Assembly: GCF_019634775.1 (NCBI RefSeq)
Contig: NZ_JAHCAS010000001.1
Location: 1,990,894-2,054,893 of the forward strand
Direction: 5' to 3'
Length of the DNA stretch: 64,000 bases
Source: Dokdonella sp.
GTDB taxonomy: Bacteria; Pseudomonadota; Gammaproteobacteria; Xanthomonadales; Rhodanobacteraceae
Shown: in pieces, positions 17,581 through 25,631 of the stretch
Layout of the letters: each line of letters starts with the position of its first letter
How positions within the stretch are numbered: the first letter of the stretch is position 1
Notes under the pieces: generated by a model
What the model was told of the DNA's origin: nothing
The model's input: the letters and a program-made list of their open reading frames with translations, nothing else
The model's database searches: none
Translations under genes and position numbers: made by a program

Positions 17581-17866
17581 GGGATGTTTCGATCATTCCC
17601 ACAACGGCGTAACCGTCCTGTGCGGACGCAGATCAAGGCGCGACGGCGAAGGCAGACTGGCCGTCTGTCGAGCCGGCGCAAGGCTGAGCTGCGCCCGCAC
17701 AGGACGGCCCCAACCTCCTGATTCCCAATGACGGGGTGACATGCGCAAGGCCCGCAGCGCGCCGTGCGCGACTCGCCCAGGCAACCCGCCTGCACTTCGC
17801 CACGCCCACCCCGCTGCGAACCTTGCGGATGTCACGAGGCCATTGCGGGATTGATCAAAGCATCCC
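17581..17866. repeat. MITE-like segment bounded by 20-bp inverted repeats
   Basis: GGGATGTTTCGATCATTCCC (17581-17600) and GGGATTGATCAAAGCATCCC (17847-17866) are inverted copies of one repeat (17 of 20 match). Inside, CCGTCCTGTGCGGACGCAG (17613-17631) pairs 18 of 19 with 17689-17707, enclosing a small CAGAC/GTCTG hairpin. No coding frame is convincing. The first ~53 bases recur at 59700, so the left end is a dispersed element. This fills most of the 475-base gap between proS and the DUF4124 gene. Confidence 0.6.
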
Positions 17867-18020
17867 TCGTGCACACCTTCGAGATCGCGTCGATTTCAGG
17901 GGGGCGCGTTTCGGGGCAGCCGTCCCGGCAGAGTCTTCATGGGGATGGCCTCGCTTGCAGCGCTTGGGAACCACTCCTCCAACGACCGCCCGACACGAAG
18001 CACTCCAGACCGGACGGCCC

Positions 18021-18428
18021 TCAACCGCAGAACAGCGCGATCTGCTGTTGTGCCTTGCCGATGCGTTCCTGGTGCTCCACCTGGACCTCGACCTCGGCAT
18101 CGGCACCCGGCTTGCTTTGCTGCAGGACATCGAGGTTGCGCCGCGCCGTCGCGCAGTTGCGCTTGATGTCCTCGGGCGAGTAGCCGGCGGCAGCGGCCAT
18201 GCTCGGCCCCTTGCCCGTGGTTTCCTTCTCGGCAACCTTGTTGGCGTCCTCGGTGCTGGTCACGCCGCCACGCACGACGACCTTCTTGGTGTCCTTCACG
18301 TTCGGCGGCGGCGGTTCGTCGGAGAAATGCTTGACGCCATTGGCGTCGGTCCAGGTATAGACCTGCTGGGCGGCCAGCGGGCCGGCGACGGCCAGCAACA
18401 GAACCAGGACGGAAATCGAAGGCTTCAT
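18021..18428 (-). CDS. DUF4124-domain secreted protein
   Basis: A 135-residue protein. The signal peptide (residues 1-20) ends PLAAQ. The DUF4124 motif QQVYTWTDANGVKHFSDEPP follows directly at residues 21-40; such N-terminal modules are common in proteobacterial envelope proteins and have no assigned activity. The rest is polar, and a helical region ends in a Cys (LFCG), with a second Cys near residue 96, so a disulfide is possible. The ATG at 18428 is the natural start of the signal peptide. It stands alone, divergent from pssA. Function unknown. Confidence 0.75.
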   Translation of the reverse strand: MKPSISVLVLLLAVAGPLAAQQVYTWTDANGVKHFSDEPPPPNVKDTKKVVVRGGVTSTEDANKVAEKETTGKGPSMAAAAGYSPEDIKRNCATARRNLDVLQQSKPGADAEVEVQVEHQERIGKAQQQIALFCG

Positions 18429-18580
18429 GACAGGGCTCCAGAGGGCGGCGCAAGCCGGGGGCGGTTCGCACCCGATTCTGGGCGCACTGGATAACACTAG
18501 CGGCCTTTCCTGACAAGCAATTGCGTGGCAAATCGCAGTCATCGGCTAAACTCGGGGCACCCTCTCGGAAGGTATCCAGC

Positions 18581-19372
18581 GTGGAAGACGCCCCATCCAG
18601 CGAGCGCAAGCGGCCGCGAGGCATCTACCTGTTGCCGAACCTGTTCACGACCGGGGCGATGTTCGCCGGTTTCTACGCGATCATCGCCTCCATCGGTGGG
18701 CGCTACAGCGAGGCCGCGCTGGCGGTGTTCGTCGCCGGAATACTCGACGGCCTCGATGGCCGCGTGGCGCGCCTGACCGGCACGCAGAGCGATTTCGGCG
18801 TGCAGTACGACTCGTTGTCCGACCTGGTCAGCTTCGGTGTTGCCCCGGCTCTGGTCATGTACACCTGGTCGCTGTCGTCGCTGGCGGCCTATGGCTCGTT
18901 GTGGGGCAAGGTCGGCTGGGCAGCGGCCTTCATCTACGCGGCCTGCGCGGCGTTGCGCCTGGCCCGCTTCAACACCCAGGTCGGTGTGGTCGACAAACGC
19001 TACTTCCAGGGCCTGGCCAGCCCGGCCGCGGCGGTGCTGTGCATGTCGTTCGTGTGGACGGTCGAGAAGTTCGAGCGCTGGTCCGGTATCGACGTGCAGT
19101 TCGTCACGCCGGTCATCGCCATCAGCGCCGGTCTGCTGATGGTCAGCAACGTGCGCTACTTCAGCTTCAAGGCCTGGCCGCGCTCGGATCGCGTGCCGTT
19201 CATCGTCGGCCCGATCGCACTGCTGGTCATCGTCGCCCTGGCGGTCGATCCGCCACGTGTGCTGTTTGGCATTGCGGTACTGTACGTGCTGTCCGGCCCG
19301 GTGATGACGCTGTGGGGCCTGCGCCGCACGCGTGTCCAGCGCGCCCAACGTGGCGAGCGTGGTGCCGAATGA
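18581..19372 (+). CDS. pssA: CDP-diacylglycerol-serine O-phosphatidyltransferase
   Basis: A 263-residue inner-membrane enzyme of the CDP-alcohol phosphatidyltransferase family. The catalytic signature D-G-x2-A-R-x8-G-x3-D-x3-D is complete: DGLDGRVARLTG, then FGVQYDSLSD. Six to seven hydrophobic helices follow. LPNLFTTGAMFAGF at the N-terminus is typical of the serine-specific, Bacillus-type PssA, which makes phosphatidylserine, the precursor of phosphatidylethanolamine. It starts with GTG at 18581 after GGAAGG. Its stop overlaps the ATG of the phospho-switch gene, and a lipid-transport ABC system follows, so lipid synthesis, signalling and transport are joined in one operon. Confidence 0.88.
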   Translation: MEDAPSSERKRPRGIYLLPNLFTTGAMFAGFYAIIASIGGRYSEAALAVFVAGILDGLDGRVARLTGTQSDFGVQYDSLSDLVSFGVAPALVMYTWSLSSLAAYGSLWGKVGWAAAFIYAACAALRLARFNTQVGVVDKRYFQGLASPAAAVLCMSFVWTVEKFERWSGIDVQFVTPVIAISAGLLMVSNVRYFSFKAWPRSDRVPFIVGPIALLVIVALAVDPPRVLFGIAVLYVLSGPVMTLWGLRRTRVQRAQRGERGAE

Positions 19373-21075
19373 ACGCCTTGTCGGCCCCGTCCGACCACGC
19401 GGCCTGTGTCACTGAGGCGCGTGCGTTCGCCTTCCTCGCCGATCTTTCCCAGGCGCTGGCGGTTTCGCTGGACCTGCGCCAGACCATCGATGAGGCAGTG
19501 ACGCGCATCGCCGCCTTCATGGAGGCCGAGGCGGCGTCGTTGTTCCTGCTGGATGACGACGGCATCACCCTCGAATGTCGGGTTTGCTACGGGCCGGTCG
19601 ACTTGACCGGCATGCGCATCGCCGTCGGGCAGGGCGTGGTCGGGCGCTCGGTTGCCGACAACACCACCCTGATCTCGACCAACGCGCAACAGGACGCACG
19701 CCTCGATCGCGCCAGCGACGAAGCCACCGGTTTCGTCACACGCAGCCTGGTTTGCGTGCCGTTGGCAACGGCGAAGGGGCCGATCGGCGCGCTTGAGGTC
19801 CTCAACAAGCGTGACGGCAGCGCTTTCGTTGCAGGCGATGCCGAGATCCTGCGCCTCGTCGCCGCGCCGACCGCACTGGCAATCAACAACGCGCGCATGG
19901 CCCATGCGCTGGTCGAGCAGACACGCCTCAAGCGCGAGTTCGACCTGGCCCGTCGGCTGCAGAAATCGCTGCTGCCGAAGCGGCGGCGCGATGCCTTCCC
20001 GGTGCTCGGCGTCAACCTGCCGGCACACGAGATCTCGGGTGACTTCTACGACTACTTCGACCTGCCTGACGGCCGCGTCGGCTTCGTCATCGGCGATGTA
20101 TCCGGCAAGGGACTCGACGCCGCCCTGCTGATGGTGCGTGCGGCCTCGCTGTTGCGCTGGATCGGCCAGGACGGCACTCCGCCGGCCGAATGGCTGGCGC
20201 GCGCCAACGACGACCTCTGCCGCACCGCGCTCGATGGCCGCTTCGTCTGCGCCCTGGTCGGCCAGTGCGGGCGCGACGGCGGTGCAGTGCATTTCTGCGC
20301 AGCCGGTTTTCCGCCGGCCTTGCTGCACCGCGACGGCGGTTTCACCGAGTATGCCTCGGGTGGTCCGCCGCTAGGCATCCTGCCCGGCGTCGACTTCGAG
20401 TCACACGCGCTCGACCTCGGCGACGGCGCCCTGTATTGCTTCTCCGATGGTGTCACCGACGTGCGCGACGCCGAGCGCCGCACGATCGGTGCGGAAGGCG
20501 TGCGTGCGCTGATCACGCGCCACGCCGGTTCGTCGGGCGGCCCGCGCCTGCGCGCCATGCTTGGTGAACTCAAGCGCATGCACCTGGTCGACGACACTAC
20601 CCTGCTGGTGGTCGAGCATCCCTCGACGCGTGGTCACGAGGTGTTGCTCGCGCGCCGCTTCCCGGCACAGCCCGAGGCGATGCGCGAACTGCGTGCGGCA
20701 CTGCGCGCCGCACTCGATGGCGCCGGCGTGGAATCCGGACTGCGCGATCGTCTCGTCCTCGCTGTCGACGAAGCCTGCTGCAATATCATCCGCCACGCCT
20801 ACGCCGGTTGCGGCGCCGGCGAGATCGACCTGCGCGTGCGCAGCGATGGCAGTCAGCTCGAGTTCCGCCTGCTCGATTCGGCGCCGGTGGTCGATCCCTG
20901 CTGCGTGAAACCCAAGCCGCTTGGCGAGATGCGCACCGGTGGATTCGGCGTCGCCCTGATCGACTCGGTGATGGATGAGTGGCAGCTTTGCTCGCGCCCC
21001 GGCGGCTGCGGCAACCGCCTCGTCATGCGCAAGCGCATCGAGTTGGCTCCAGCCACGGAGGAAGACCACGAATGA
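19369..21075 (+). CDS. GAF - SpoIIE/RsbU-type PP2C phosphatase - HATPase switch protein
   Basis: A 568-residue cytoplasmic three-domain protein. Residues 20-180 are a GAF sensor. Residues 200-415 are a PPM/SpoIIE phosphatase with all metal-binding positions: SGDFYDYF, IGDVSGKGLDAALLM, YCFSDGVTD and DDTTLLVVE. Residues 430-560 are an RsbW/SpoIIAB-like HATPase: VDEACCNIIRHAY is the N box and GGFGVALI the G2 box. The usual DxGxPFDP box reads DSAPVVDP, so ATP binding should be checked. Such proteins dephosphorylate and/or phosphorylate a STAS partner. Its ATG overlaps the pssA stop, and its own stop overlaps the STAS gene start, so the STAS protein encoded next is the obvious substrate. Confidence 0.88.
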   Translation: MNALSAPSDHAACVTEARAFAFLADLSQALAVSLDLRQTIDEAVTRIAAFMEAEAASLFLLDDDGITLECRVCYGPVDLTGMRIAVGQGVVGRSVADNTTLISTNAQQDARLDRASDEATGFVTRSLVCVPLATAKGPIGALEVLNKRDGSAFVAGDAEILRLVAAPTALAINNARMAHALVEQTRLKREFDLARRLQKSLLPKRRRDAFPVLGVNLPAHEISGDFYDYFDLPDGRVGFVIGDVSGKGLDAALLMVRAASLLRWIGQDGTPPAEWLARANDDLCRTALDGRFVCALVGQCGRDGGAVHFCAAGFPPALLHRDGGFTEYASGGPPLGILPGVDFESHALDLGDGALYCFSDGVTDVRDAERRTIGAEGVRALITRHAGSSGGPRLRAMLGELKRMHLVDDTTLLVVEHPSTRGHEVLLARRFPAQPEAMRELRAALRAALDGAGVESGLRDRLVLAVDEACCNIIRHAYAGCGAGEIDLRVRSDGSQLEFRLLDSAPVVDPCCVKPKPLGEMRTGGFGVALIDSVMDEWQLCSRPGGCGNRLVMRKRIELAPATEEDHE

Positions 21076-21425
21076 ACGCGATCGAGCAGGAGAGTGCAGA
21101 CGGAACCACGCTGATTCGCCTGCGCGGTGAGGTTGACCTGTCGTGGTCGCAGCAGGTGCGCAAGGCCGTGCTCGATGCGCTCACCTCGAGTTCGCGTGTC
21201 GGCGTCGATCTCGCTGAGGTCGGCTACATCGATTCCTCGGGCATCGCCGCCCTGGTCGAAGGCTTTCAGCAGGCGCGCACGCAGGGCCGCGGTTTCGCCC
21301 TCGTCGCGGTCAGCGATGCGGTGCGCTCGGTGCTCGAACTGGCACGCCTGGATCGCGTGTTCCCGCTGGTCGATGAAGTTGGCGCGATCCCTGCCGTGAC
21401 CGCTGCGCCGGCATGGAAACCCTGA
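21072..21425 (+). CDS. STAS-domain protein (anti-sigma antagonist / MlaB-like)
   Basis: A 117-residue single STAS domain. The SpoIIAA phosphorylation motif is intact: GYIDSSGIAALVEG, with Asp54 and Ser55/Ser56, where Ser55 aligns with the phosphorylated serine of SpoIIAA. The start overlaps the stop of the PP2C-HATPase gene (ATGA), and its 3' end overlaps the MlaE-type permease gene by 13 bases. In E. coli Mla a STAS protein (MlaB) binds and supports the ATPase MlaF; this protein holds that position in the operon but keeps a phosphorylatable serine. It may therefore be either a partner-switch regulator or a phospho-regulated transporter subunit. Confidence 0.87.
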   Translation: MNAIEQESADGTTLIRLRGEVDLSWSQQVRKAVLDALTSSSRVGVDLAEVGYIDSSGIAALVEGFQQARTQGRGFALVAVSDAVRSVLELARLDRVFPLVDEVGAIPAVTAAPAWKP

Positions 21426-22210
21426 CCGGCGCCCTCGCCCAGGTCGGTCGCGCCACCCTTGGCGCGCTCGCCGGCATGGGTTATGCGGCGAGCCTGCTGT
21501 TCGAGTCGCTGTGGTTCACCGTGGCTGGCTGGCGCATCGGCCAGCCGGTGCGCTGGCGGGCGGTGCTGGAACAGATGCGCCAGATCGGCGTCGACGCCTT
21601 GGCGATCGTCAGCCTGCTGGCCTTCACGGTCGGCATCATGCTCGGCATCCAGTTCATCGCCGCGCTCGGCGAGTTCGGCGCGCAGTCGCAGGTGGTCATT
21701 GCCGTGGCCAAGTCGGTCACACGCGAGTTCGGAGCGTTGATCACGGCGATTCTCGTGGCCGGCCGCTCCGGCTCGGCACTGGCGGCACGCATCGGCTCGA
21801 TGAACGTGTCGCAGGAAATCGACGCGCTCGCCGTGATCGGCATCGAGCCGGTGCGCTACCTGGTCGCTCCCGCCCTGATCGCGATGCTGGTCATGTTGCC
21901 GGTGCTGACCGTGTTCGCCGATGCCGTGGCGATCTTCGGTGCCGCACTGTACAGCGCGCCTGCGCTCGACATCACCCCGACGGCCTACCTGCTGCAGACG
22001 ATGAACCTGCTCGATCCGGGCGACGTCGGCCAGGGGCTGGCCAAGAGCCTCGTTTTCGCCATCCTGATCACCTTGATCGGCGTCGGCACGGGTTTCTCGG
22101 TCACCGGCGGTGCCGAAGGCGTCGGTCGCGCGACAACGCGCGCCGTGGTCCTCGCGATCTGCTGGATCATCGTCGCCGACATGATCTTCAGCTTTTTCCT
22201 CAATCGATGA
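21413..22210 (+). CDS. mlaE: MlaE/YrbE-family lipid ABC transporter permease
   Basis: A 265-residue integral membrane protein of the MlaE family. Five to six hydrophobic helices, the central GIMLGIQFIAALGEFGAQ, the conserved VTREFGALITAILVAGRSGS and ARIGSMNVSQEIDALAVIGI identify it. The MlaE dimer forms the channel of the MlaFEDB complex that moves phospholipids between inner and outer membrane. Start ATG at 21413, within the end of the STAS gene. The next gene overlaps its stop (ATGA). This order (STAS, E, F, D, lipoprotein) differs from the E. coli order F-E-D-C-B. Confidence 0.92.
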   Translation: METLTGALAQVGRATLGALAGMGYAASLLFESLWFTVAGWRIGQPVRWRAVLEQMRQIGVDALAIVSLLAFTVGIMLGIQFIAALGEFGAQSQVVIAVAKSVTREFGALITAILVAGRSGSALAARIGSMNVSQEIDALAVIGIEPVRYLVAPALIAMLVMLPVLTVFADAVAIFGAALYSAPALDITPTAYLLQTMNLLDPGDVGQGLAKSLVFAILITLIGVGTGFSVTGGAEGVGRATTRAVVLAICWIIVADMIFSFFLNR

Positions 22211-23007
22211 ACGCCGCGACGCCGCTGATCGAGGTCGAGGGGCTCGAGGCCTGGTACGGTCGGCGCCGCATCCTCAATGGTGTGGATTTTCGCGTCGAGC
22301 CCGGCGAGATCCGCGTGATCATGGGCGGGTCCGGCTCCGGCAAGAGCACCCTGCTGCGTCACATGCTCGGCCTGAATCGGCCGGTATCCGGCACCGTCAA
22401 GCTGTTCGGCAAGGACATCGCACACGCCAGCGAGCGCGAAAAGCTCGACGTGCGCAAGCGCATCGGCGTGTCGTTCCAGGGTGGTGCGTTGCTGACTTCG
22501 CTCACGGTCGGCGAGAACGTCGCCCTGCCGCTGCGCGAGCACACGGACCTCGATGAATCGACGATCCGCATCATGAGCCGACTCAAGCTCGAGGTGGTCA
22601 ATCTCGGCGGCTTCCAGGACCTGATGCCGGCGCAGCTTTCCGGCGGCATGATCAAGCGTGCTGCACTCGCGCGGGCAATCGTCATGGATCCACGCCTGCT
22701 ATTCTTCGATGAGCCGTCCGCTGGCCTCGACCCGGTGGTTTCGGCAGAACTCGACGAGCTGATCCTGCGCCTGCGCGACGCGCTGCGCATGACCATCGTC
22801 GTGGTCACCCACGAACTCGAAAGCGCCTTCAAGATCGCCGATACGATCACCGTGCTCGATCACGGCAATGTGCTGATGACCGGCAGCGTGGGTGACGTGC
22901 GCGCCGCTGACAACGAGCGCATCCAGGACCTGCTCAACCGGCGCCCGCGCGAAGTGCAGGTCGACGCCGACGAGTACCTGCGGCGGTTGACCCGCGAGGA
23001 TGGGTAG
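22207..23007 (+). CDS. mlaF: MlaF-type lipid ABC transporter ATPase
   Basis: A 266-residue ABC ATPase. Walker A is MGGSGSGKSTLLRHM, the Q loop is VSFQGGALLTSLTV, the signature LSGGMIKRAALARA and Walker B LLFFDEPSAGLDPV; HELESAF holds the switch His. The LSGGM signature and the FQGGALLTSLTV segment are typical of MlaF/Ttg2A. The C-terminal tail (DLLNRRPREVQVDADEYL) suits the handshake extension of MlaF dimers. The ATG overlaps the permease stop. In known systems MlaB binds this subunit, here presumably the STAS protein encoded two genes upstream. Confidence 0.93.
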   Translation: MNAATPLIEVEGLEAWYGRRRILNGVDFRVEPGEIRVIMGGSGSGKSTLLRHMLGLNRPVSGTVKLFGKDIAHASEREKLDVRKRIGVSFQGGALLTSLTVGENVALPLREHTDLDESTIRIMSRLKLEVVNLGGFQDLMPAQLSGGMIKRAALARAIVMDPRLLFFDEPSAGLDPVVSAELDELILRLRDALRMTIVVVTHELESAFKIADTITVLDHGNVLMTGSVGDVRAADNERIQDLLNRRPREVQVDADEYLRRLTREDG

Positions 23008-23037
23008 AATGATGCGACGCACCGGGGGAGGCGCACG

Positions 23038-23964
23038 GTGAAACGCGATACGGTCAATTACGTGCTGGTTGGCGCGGTCGTCGTGGCCGGACTTGTCCTG
23101 CTGCTGGTCGGCCTGGCCCTGATCACCGGCCGGGGTGGGGCGAGCAGCGACTACGTCGTTCGCTATCGCAACGTGACCGGCCTGCGCTACGGCGCGCCGG
23201 TGTTCTACCAGGGCTTCCGCATAGGGCAGGTGACCGAAGTCGTGCCCGAGCGCAATGCCGAAGGCACGCGCTACCGTGTCATCCTCGCCGTGCGCAGGGA
23301 CTGGGCAATCCCGAAGGACAGCGTCGCCCACCTGACATCCAGCGGCTTGCTCGCCGACATGTCGATCGGCATTCGAGAAGGCGGCAGTCGCGAGATGCTG
23401 GCCGCCGGCGGTGAACTGACCGGAGCCGAAAATGCAGACGTGTTCGCCGCGGTCGGTGAGTTGGCCGGTCAGATCAACATGCTGACGCGTGACAAGCTGA
23501 ACCCGCTGGTGACCCTGCTTTCGCAGCGGGTCGACTCGATCACTGGCACGCTCGACAGCGCCGCGCCAGACATCCTGGCCCAGGCCAATACCCTGCTCGC
23601 CCGTCTCAACGATGCCTCTGGTGCGCTTGATGACCTGCTCAAGCCGCAAAACCGGGCCGCCGTCGCCGGCATCCTCGGCAATGCACAGGGCTTGACCGCC
23701 GAGTTGCGCGAAACGCGCAAGCTGCTCGACGCGACGGTCGGCACGCTTGCCGACATCGCCGCCGAGAATCGCGGCAGCATGCGCAACGCGACCACCGATC
23801 TCGCCACCGTCATGGCCAGCCTGTCCAGCCGCATGGAAGTGATCACCCATCATCTCGAATCGGCGACGCGCAACCTCGACGAGTTCAGCCGCGAGATCAG
23901 GCGCAATCCCGGCCAGTTGCTGCGTTCGCCCAAACCCGACGACCTCGACGGGGAGGGGCGATGA
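23038..23964 (+). CDS. mlaD: MlaD/MCE-family substrate-binding protein
   Basis: A 308-residue membrane-anchored periplasmic protein. One N-terminal helix (residues 8-30, YVLVGAVVVAGLVLLLVG) is followed by an MCE domain (about 38-115: VRYRNVTGLRYGAPVFYQGF). A long helical tail (130-300) follows, with repeated Asn/Thr/Leu-rich heptads that form tubes or needles in other MCE proteins. It is longer than E. coli MlaD (about 183 residues) and closer to Ttg2C/PqiB-like variants. GTG start at 23038, preceded by GGGGGAGG. It would hand phospholipids between the permease and periplasmic carriers. No MlaC homologue lies in the operon. Confidence 0.88.
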   Translation: MKRDTVNYVLVGAVVVAGLVLLLVGLALITGRGGASSDYVVRYRNVTGLRYGAPVFYQGFRIGQVTEVVPERNAEGTRYRVILAVRRDWAIPKDSVAHLTSSGLLADMSIGIREGGSREMLAAGGELTGAENADVFAAVGELAGQINMLTRDKLNPLVTLLSQRVDSITGTLDSAAPDILAQANTLLARLNDASGALDDLLKPQNRAAVAGILGNAQGLTAELRETRKLLDATVGTLADIAAENRGSMRNATTDLATVMASLSSRMEVITHHLESATRNLDEFSREIRRNPGQLLRSPKPDDLDGEGR

Positions 23965-24578
23965 AACGCGTGATCCTGCTTGCTTCGTTGGCCTTCGGCG
24001 TGGCCGCTTGCGGTCATGTCGCCGAGGTGCCCGACCACAGTTTCTTCCGCATGCCGGCGCCGGCTGTGCTGCCGGTCAGCGCCGAGCAGGTGTTCGACAT
24101 ACCGATCGTCGTCGGCTTGTTCGCCGCCGATGGCCTGTATGCCGATCGCGCACTGATCCATGCCGTCGATGCGGAGGCGCGTGAATTGCGCCAGTACCAC
24201 TACCAGTTGTGGACCGATCCGCCGACCCGCATGCTGCAACGGCGCCTGCTGGTGGAACTGCGCGAGGCGGCGATTGCGCCGATGGTGATCGACCAGCTTG
24301 CCGCCAGCCAGGACGCCCTGCGCATCAGTGGCGTGATCCTGCGTTTCGAGCGCGTGCCGCGACCGGGGGGCGGTTGGCTGGCCGCCGTCGCCCTGAAGCT
24401 GCGCGCCGACCGCGCGGACGGCACGCCATTCATCGACGAGGTCTACCGCGCCGACGTCGTCGCCGACGGGGCGCATCTCGTCGCCACCACCGATGCGCTG
24501 GCGACAGCGGTCGATGCCGTTTTCGCAGAGTTCCATGCCGACCTCATCGCCCATCCGGAGGCTGGCCGTGCTCGATGA
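23961..24578 (+). CDS. ABC-type transport auxiliary lipoprotein (PqiC/DUF330-like)
   Basis: A 205-residue lipoprotein. The lipobox is FGVAAC with Cys17, so the protein would be lipidated and sent to a membrane. The mature part has the beta-strand pattern of the ABC-transport auxiliary component family, with ADRALIHAVDAEARELRQYH (residues 55-74), YQLWTDPPTRMLQRRLLVEL and the RISGVILRFE strand. PqiC-type lipoproteins anchor MCE tubes at the outer membrane. The ATG overlaps the mlaD stop (ATGA). It takes the place that MlaC has in the E. coli operon, which suggests direct MCE-to-outer-membrane delivery. Confidence 0.78.
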   Translation: MKRVILLASLAFGVAACGHVAEVPDHSFFRMPAPAVLPVSAEQVFDIPIVVGLFAADGLYADRALIHAVDAEARELRQYHYQLWTDPPTRMLQRRLLVELREAAIAPMVIDQLAASQDALRISGVILRFERVPRPGGGWLAAVALKLRADRADGTPFIDEVYRADVVADGAHLVATTDALATAVDAVFAEFHADLIAHPEAGRAR

Positions 24579-25014
24579 CTACAGCCTGCGCCTGCTGGCG
24601 GAAATGGGCGTCGAGGTGTACCTGCCGCGCGCGTCGTCCGCCGCGACGATCGTCGATGCCGCACCGCCTTCGGGCGCGCCAACGGCGAACACGGCCGGCG
24701 TGGTTTTCGTCTGTCCGCGCGATGCAGGCGGGCGCCTGCGTAGCCATGTGCTGCTCGCCCTGCGCGCGGCCGGCTTGCGCGTGCTCGACGGCGAGGACGT
24801 CGATCTTGTCGGTGATCGCAGCGTGGCCGCTGTCGTCGTGCTCGGCGAGGCGTGCGCGCGTGCGCTCGGTGCCGGCCTGCCGGCGCCGCGCCATGCCGAA
24901 CTGGAATGGGTCATCAGTGGCGAGCCGGCCGCATTGGCTCGCGGCGCCGCGCCGAAGCGTGCACTGTGGGGCGAGATCAAGCGCCTTGCGCGGACCTTGG
25001 TTGCTCGCAGGTGA
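24568..25014 (+). CDS. Small conserved protein, possible HolD (DNA polymerase III psi)
   Basis: A 148-residue soluble protein that starts with GTG at 24568 after GGAGG, overlapping the lipoprotein gene by 11 bases. Family members are very divergent, and I do not recognise it with certainty. The layout resembles HolD: an N-terminal LRLLAEMGVEVYLPR helix-turn like the HolD helix that precedes the W-x-L-R-R-P segment, a strand VVFVCPR, then RSHVLLALRAAGLRVLDGED comparable with the HolD LVSDVLRAL region. Synteny supports this, as rimI starts 5 bases downstream, and holD-rimI is the E. coli order. It contains extra insertions relative to E. coli HolD (137 residues). Confidence 0.45.
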   Translation: MLDDYSLRLLAEMGVEVYLPRASSAATIVDAAPPSGAPTANTAGVVFVCPRDAGGRLRSHVLLALRAAGLRVLDGEDVDLVGDRSVAAVVVLGEACARALGAGLPAPRHAELEWVISGEPAALARGAAPKRALWGEIKRLARTLVARR

Positions 25015-25018
25015 TGGC

Positions 25019-25495
25019 ATGGCCGCGAACCTCAAGGAACCTGCCGCAATCCTCCGCGTGATGCGCGCCGACGACCTGGACGACGTCGCGCGCATCGAGC
25101 GTTCGGCCTATCCGTTTCCGTGGACCATCGGCATCTTCCGCGACTGCCTTGCTGCTGGCTATGACTGCTGGGTGCTCGCCCAAGGGCAGCGCCTCATCGG
25201 ATATGGCGTGCTTTCGGTCGCTGCCGGCGAGGCGCATCTGTTGAACCTTTGCGTGGCGCCGACCGAACAGCGACATGGCCATGGCCGACGCATCCTTGCG
25301 CGCATGCTCGACCTGGCGCGTTGGCACCATGCCGAACGTGTCTTCCTAGAAGTACGTCCGAGCAACCCGACTGCGATCGCACTCTACGAACGCGCCGGGT
25401 TCAACGAGATCGGCCGTCGCCCGAACTACTACCCCGCGCGCGGTGGTCGAGAGGATGCGATCGTGATGGCGATGGAGTTGCTGGGGGTGGGGTAG
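25019..25495 (+). CDS. rimI: Ribosomal protein S18-alanine N-acetyltransferase
   Basis: A 158-residue GNAT acetyltransferase. Motif A for acetyl-CoA binding is LCVAPTEQRHGHGRRILARM (Q/RxxGxG/A type). ERSAYPFPWTIGIFRDC near residue 25 and EVRPSNPTAIALYERAGF plus the catalytic-region GRRPNYYPARGGREDAIVM are hallmarks of RimI, which acetylates the N-terminal alanine of S18. The ATG at 25019 is 5 bases after the previous stop. Its TAG stop lies inside the first arm of a REP-like repeat, so the C-terminal codon context comes from the repeat. Confidence 0.93.
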   Translation: MAANLKEPAAILRVMRADDLDDVARIERSAYPFPWTIGIFRDCLAAGYDCWVLAQGQRLIGYGVLSVAAGEAHLLNLCVAPTEQRHGHGRRILARMLDLARWHHAERVFLEVRPSNPTAIALYERAGFNEIGRRPNYYPARGGREDAIVMAMELLGVG

Positions 25496-25564
25496 GAGCC
25501 CGTCTGCGCGCGATGGGGCGTTGCGACGAAACGCAAAAGCATCGCCCCTGAAGGGACTCCTGCA
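25492..25564. repeat. REP-like inverted pair (family A, copy 3), overlapping the rimI stop
   Basis: The forward arm GTAGGAGCCCGTCTGCGCGC (from 25492) supplies the TAG stop of rimI (25493-25495). The reverse arm AGCATCGCCCCTGAAGGGAC lies at 25538-25564. About 25 bases lie between the arms. Confidence 0.8.
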
Positions 25565-25594
25565 GGAATGGATGGAGCCGGATTCGAGGGTATT

Positions 25595-25623
25595 CCCCCG
25601 GCCCTGCATGGCAGGGCCGGGGG
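25595..25623. terminator. Stem-loop between convergent genes
   Basis: CCCCCGGCCCTGC (25595-25607) pairs perfectly with GCAGGGCCGGGGG (25611-25623) over a 3-base loop. It lies between rimI and the convergent DUF4785 gene, whose stop is 9 bases away. There is no T run, so its terminator action is inferred from position and stability. Confidence 0.5.
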
Positions 25624-25631
25624 AGGGTGGA

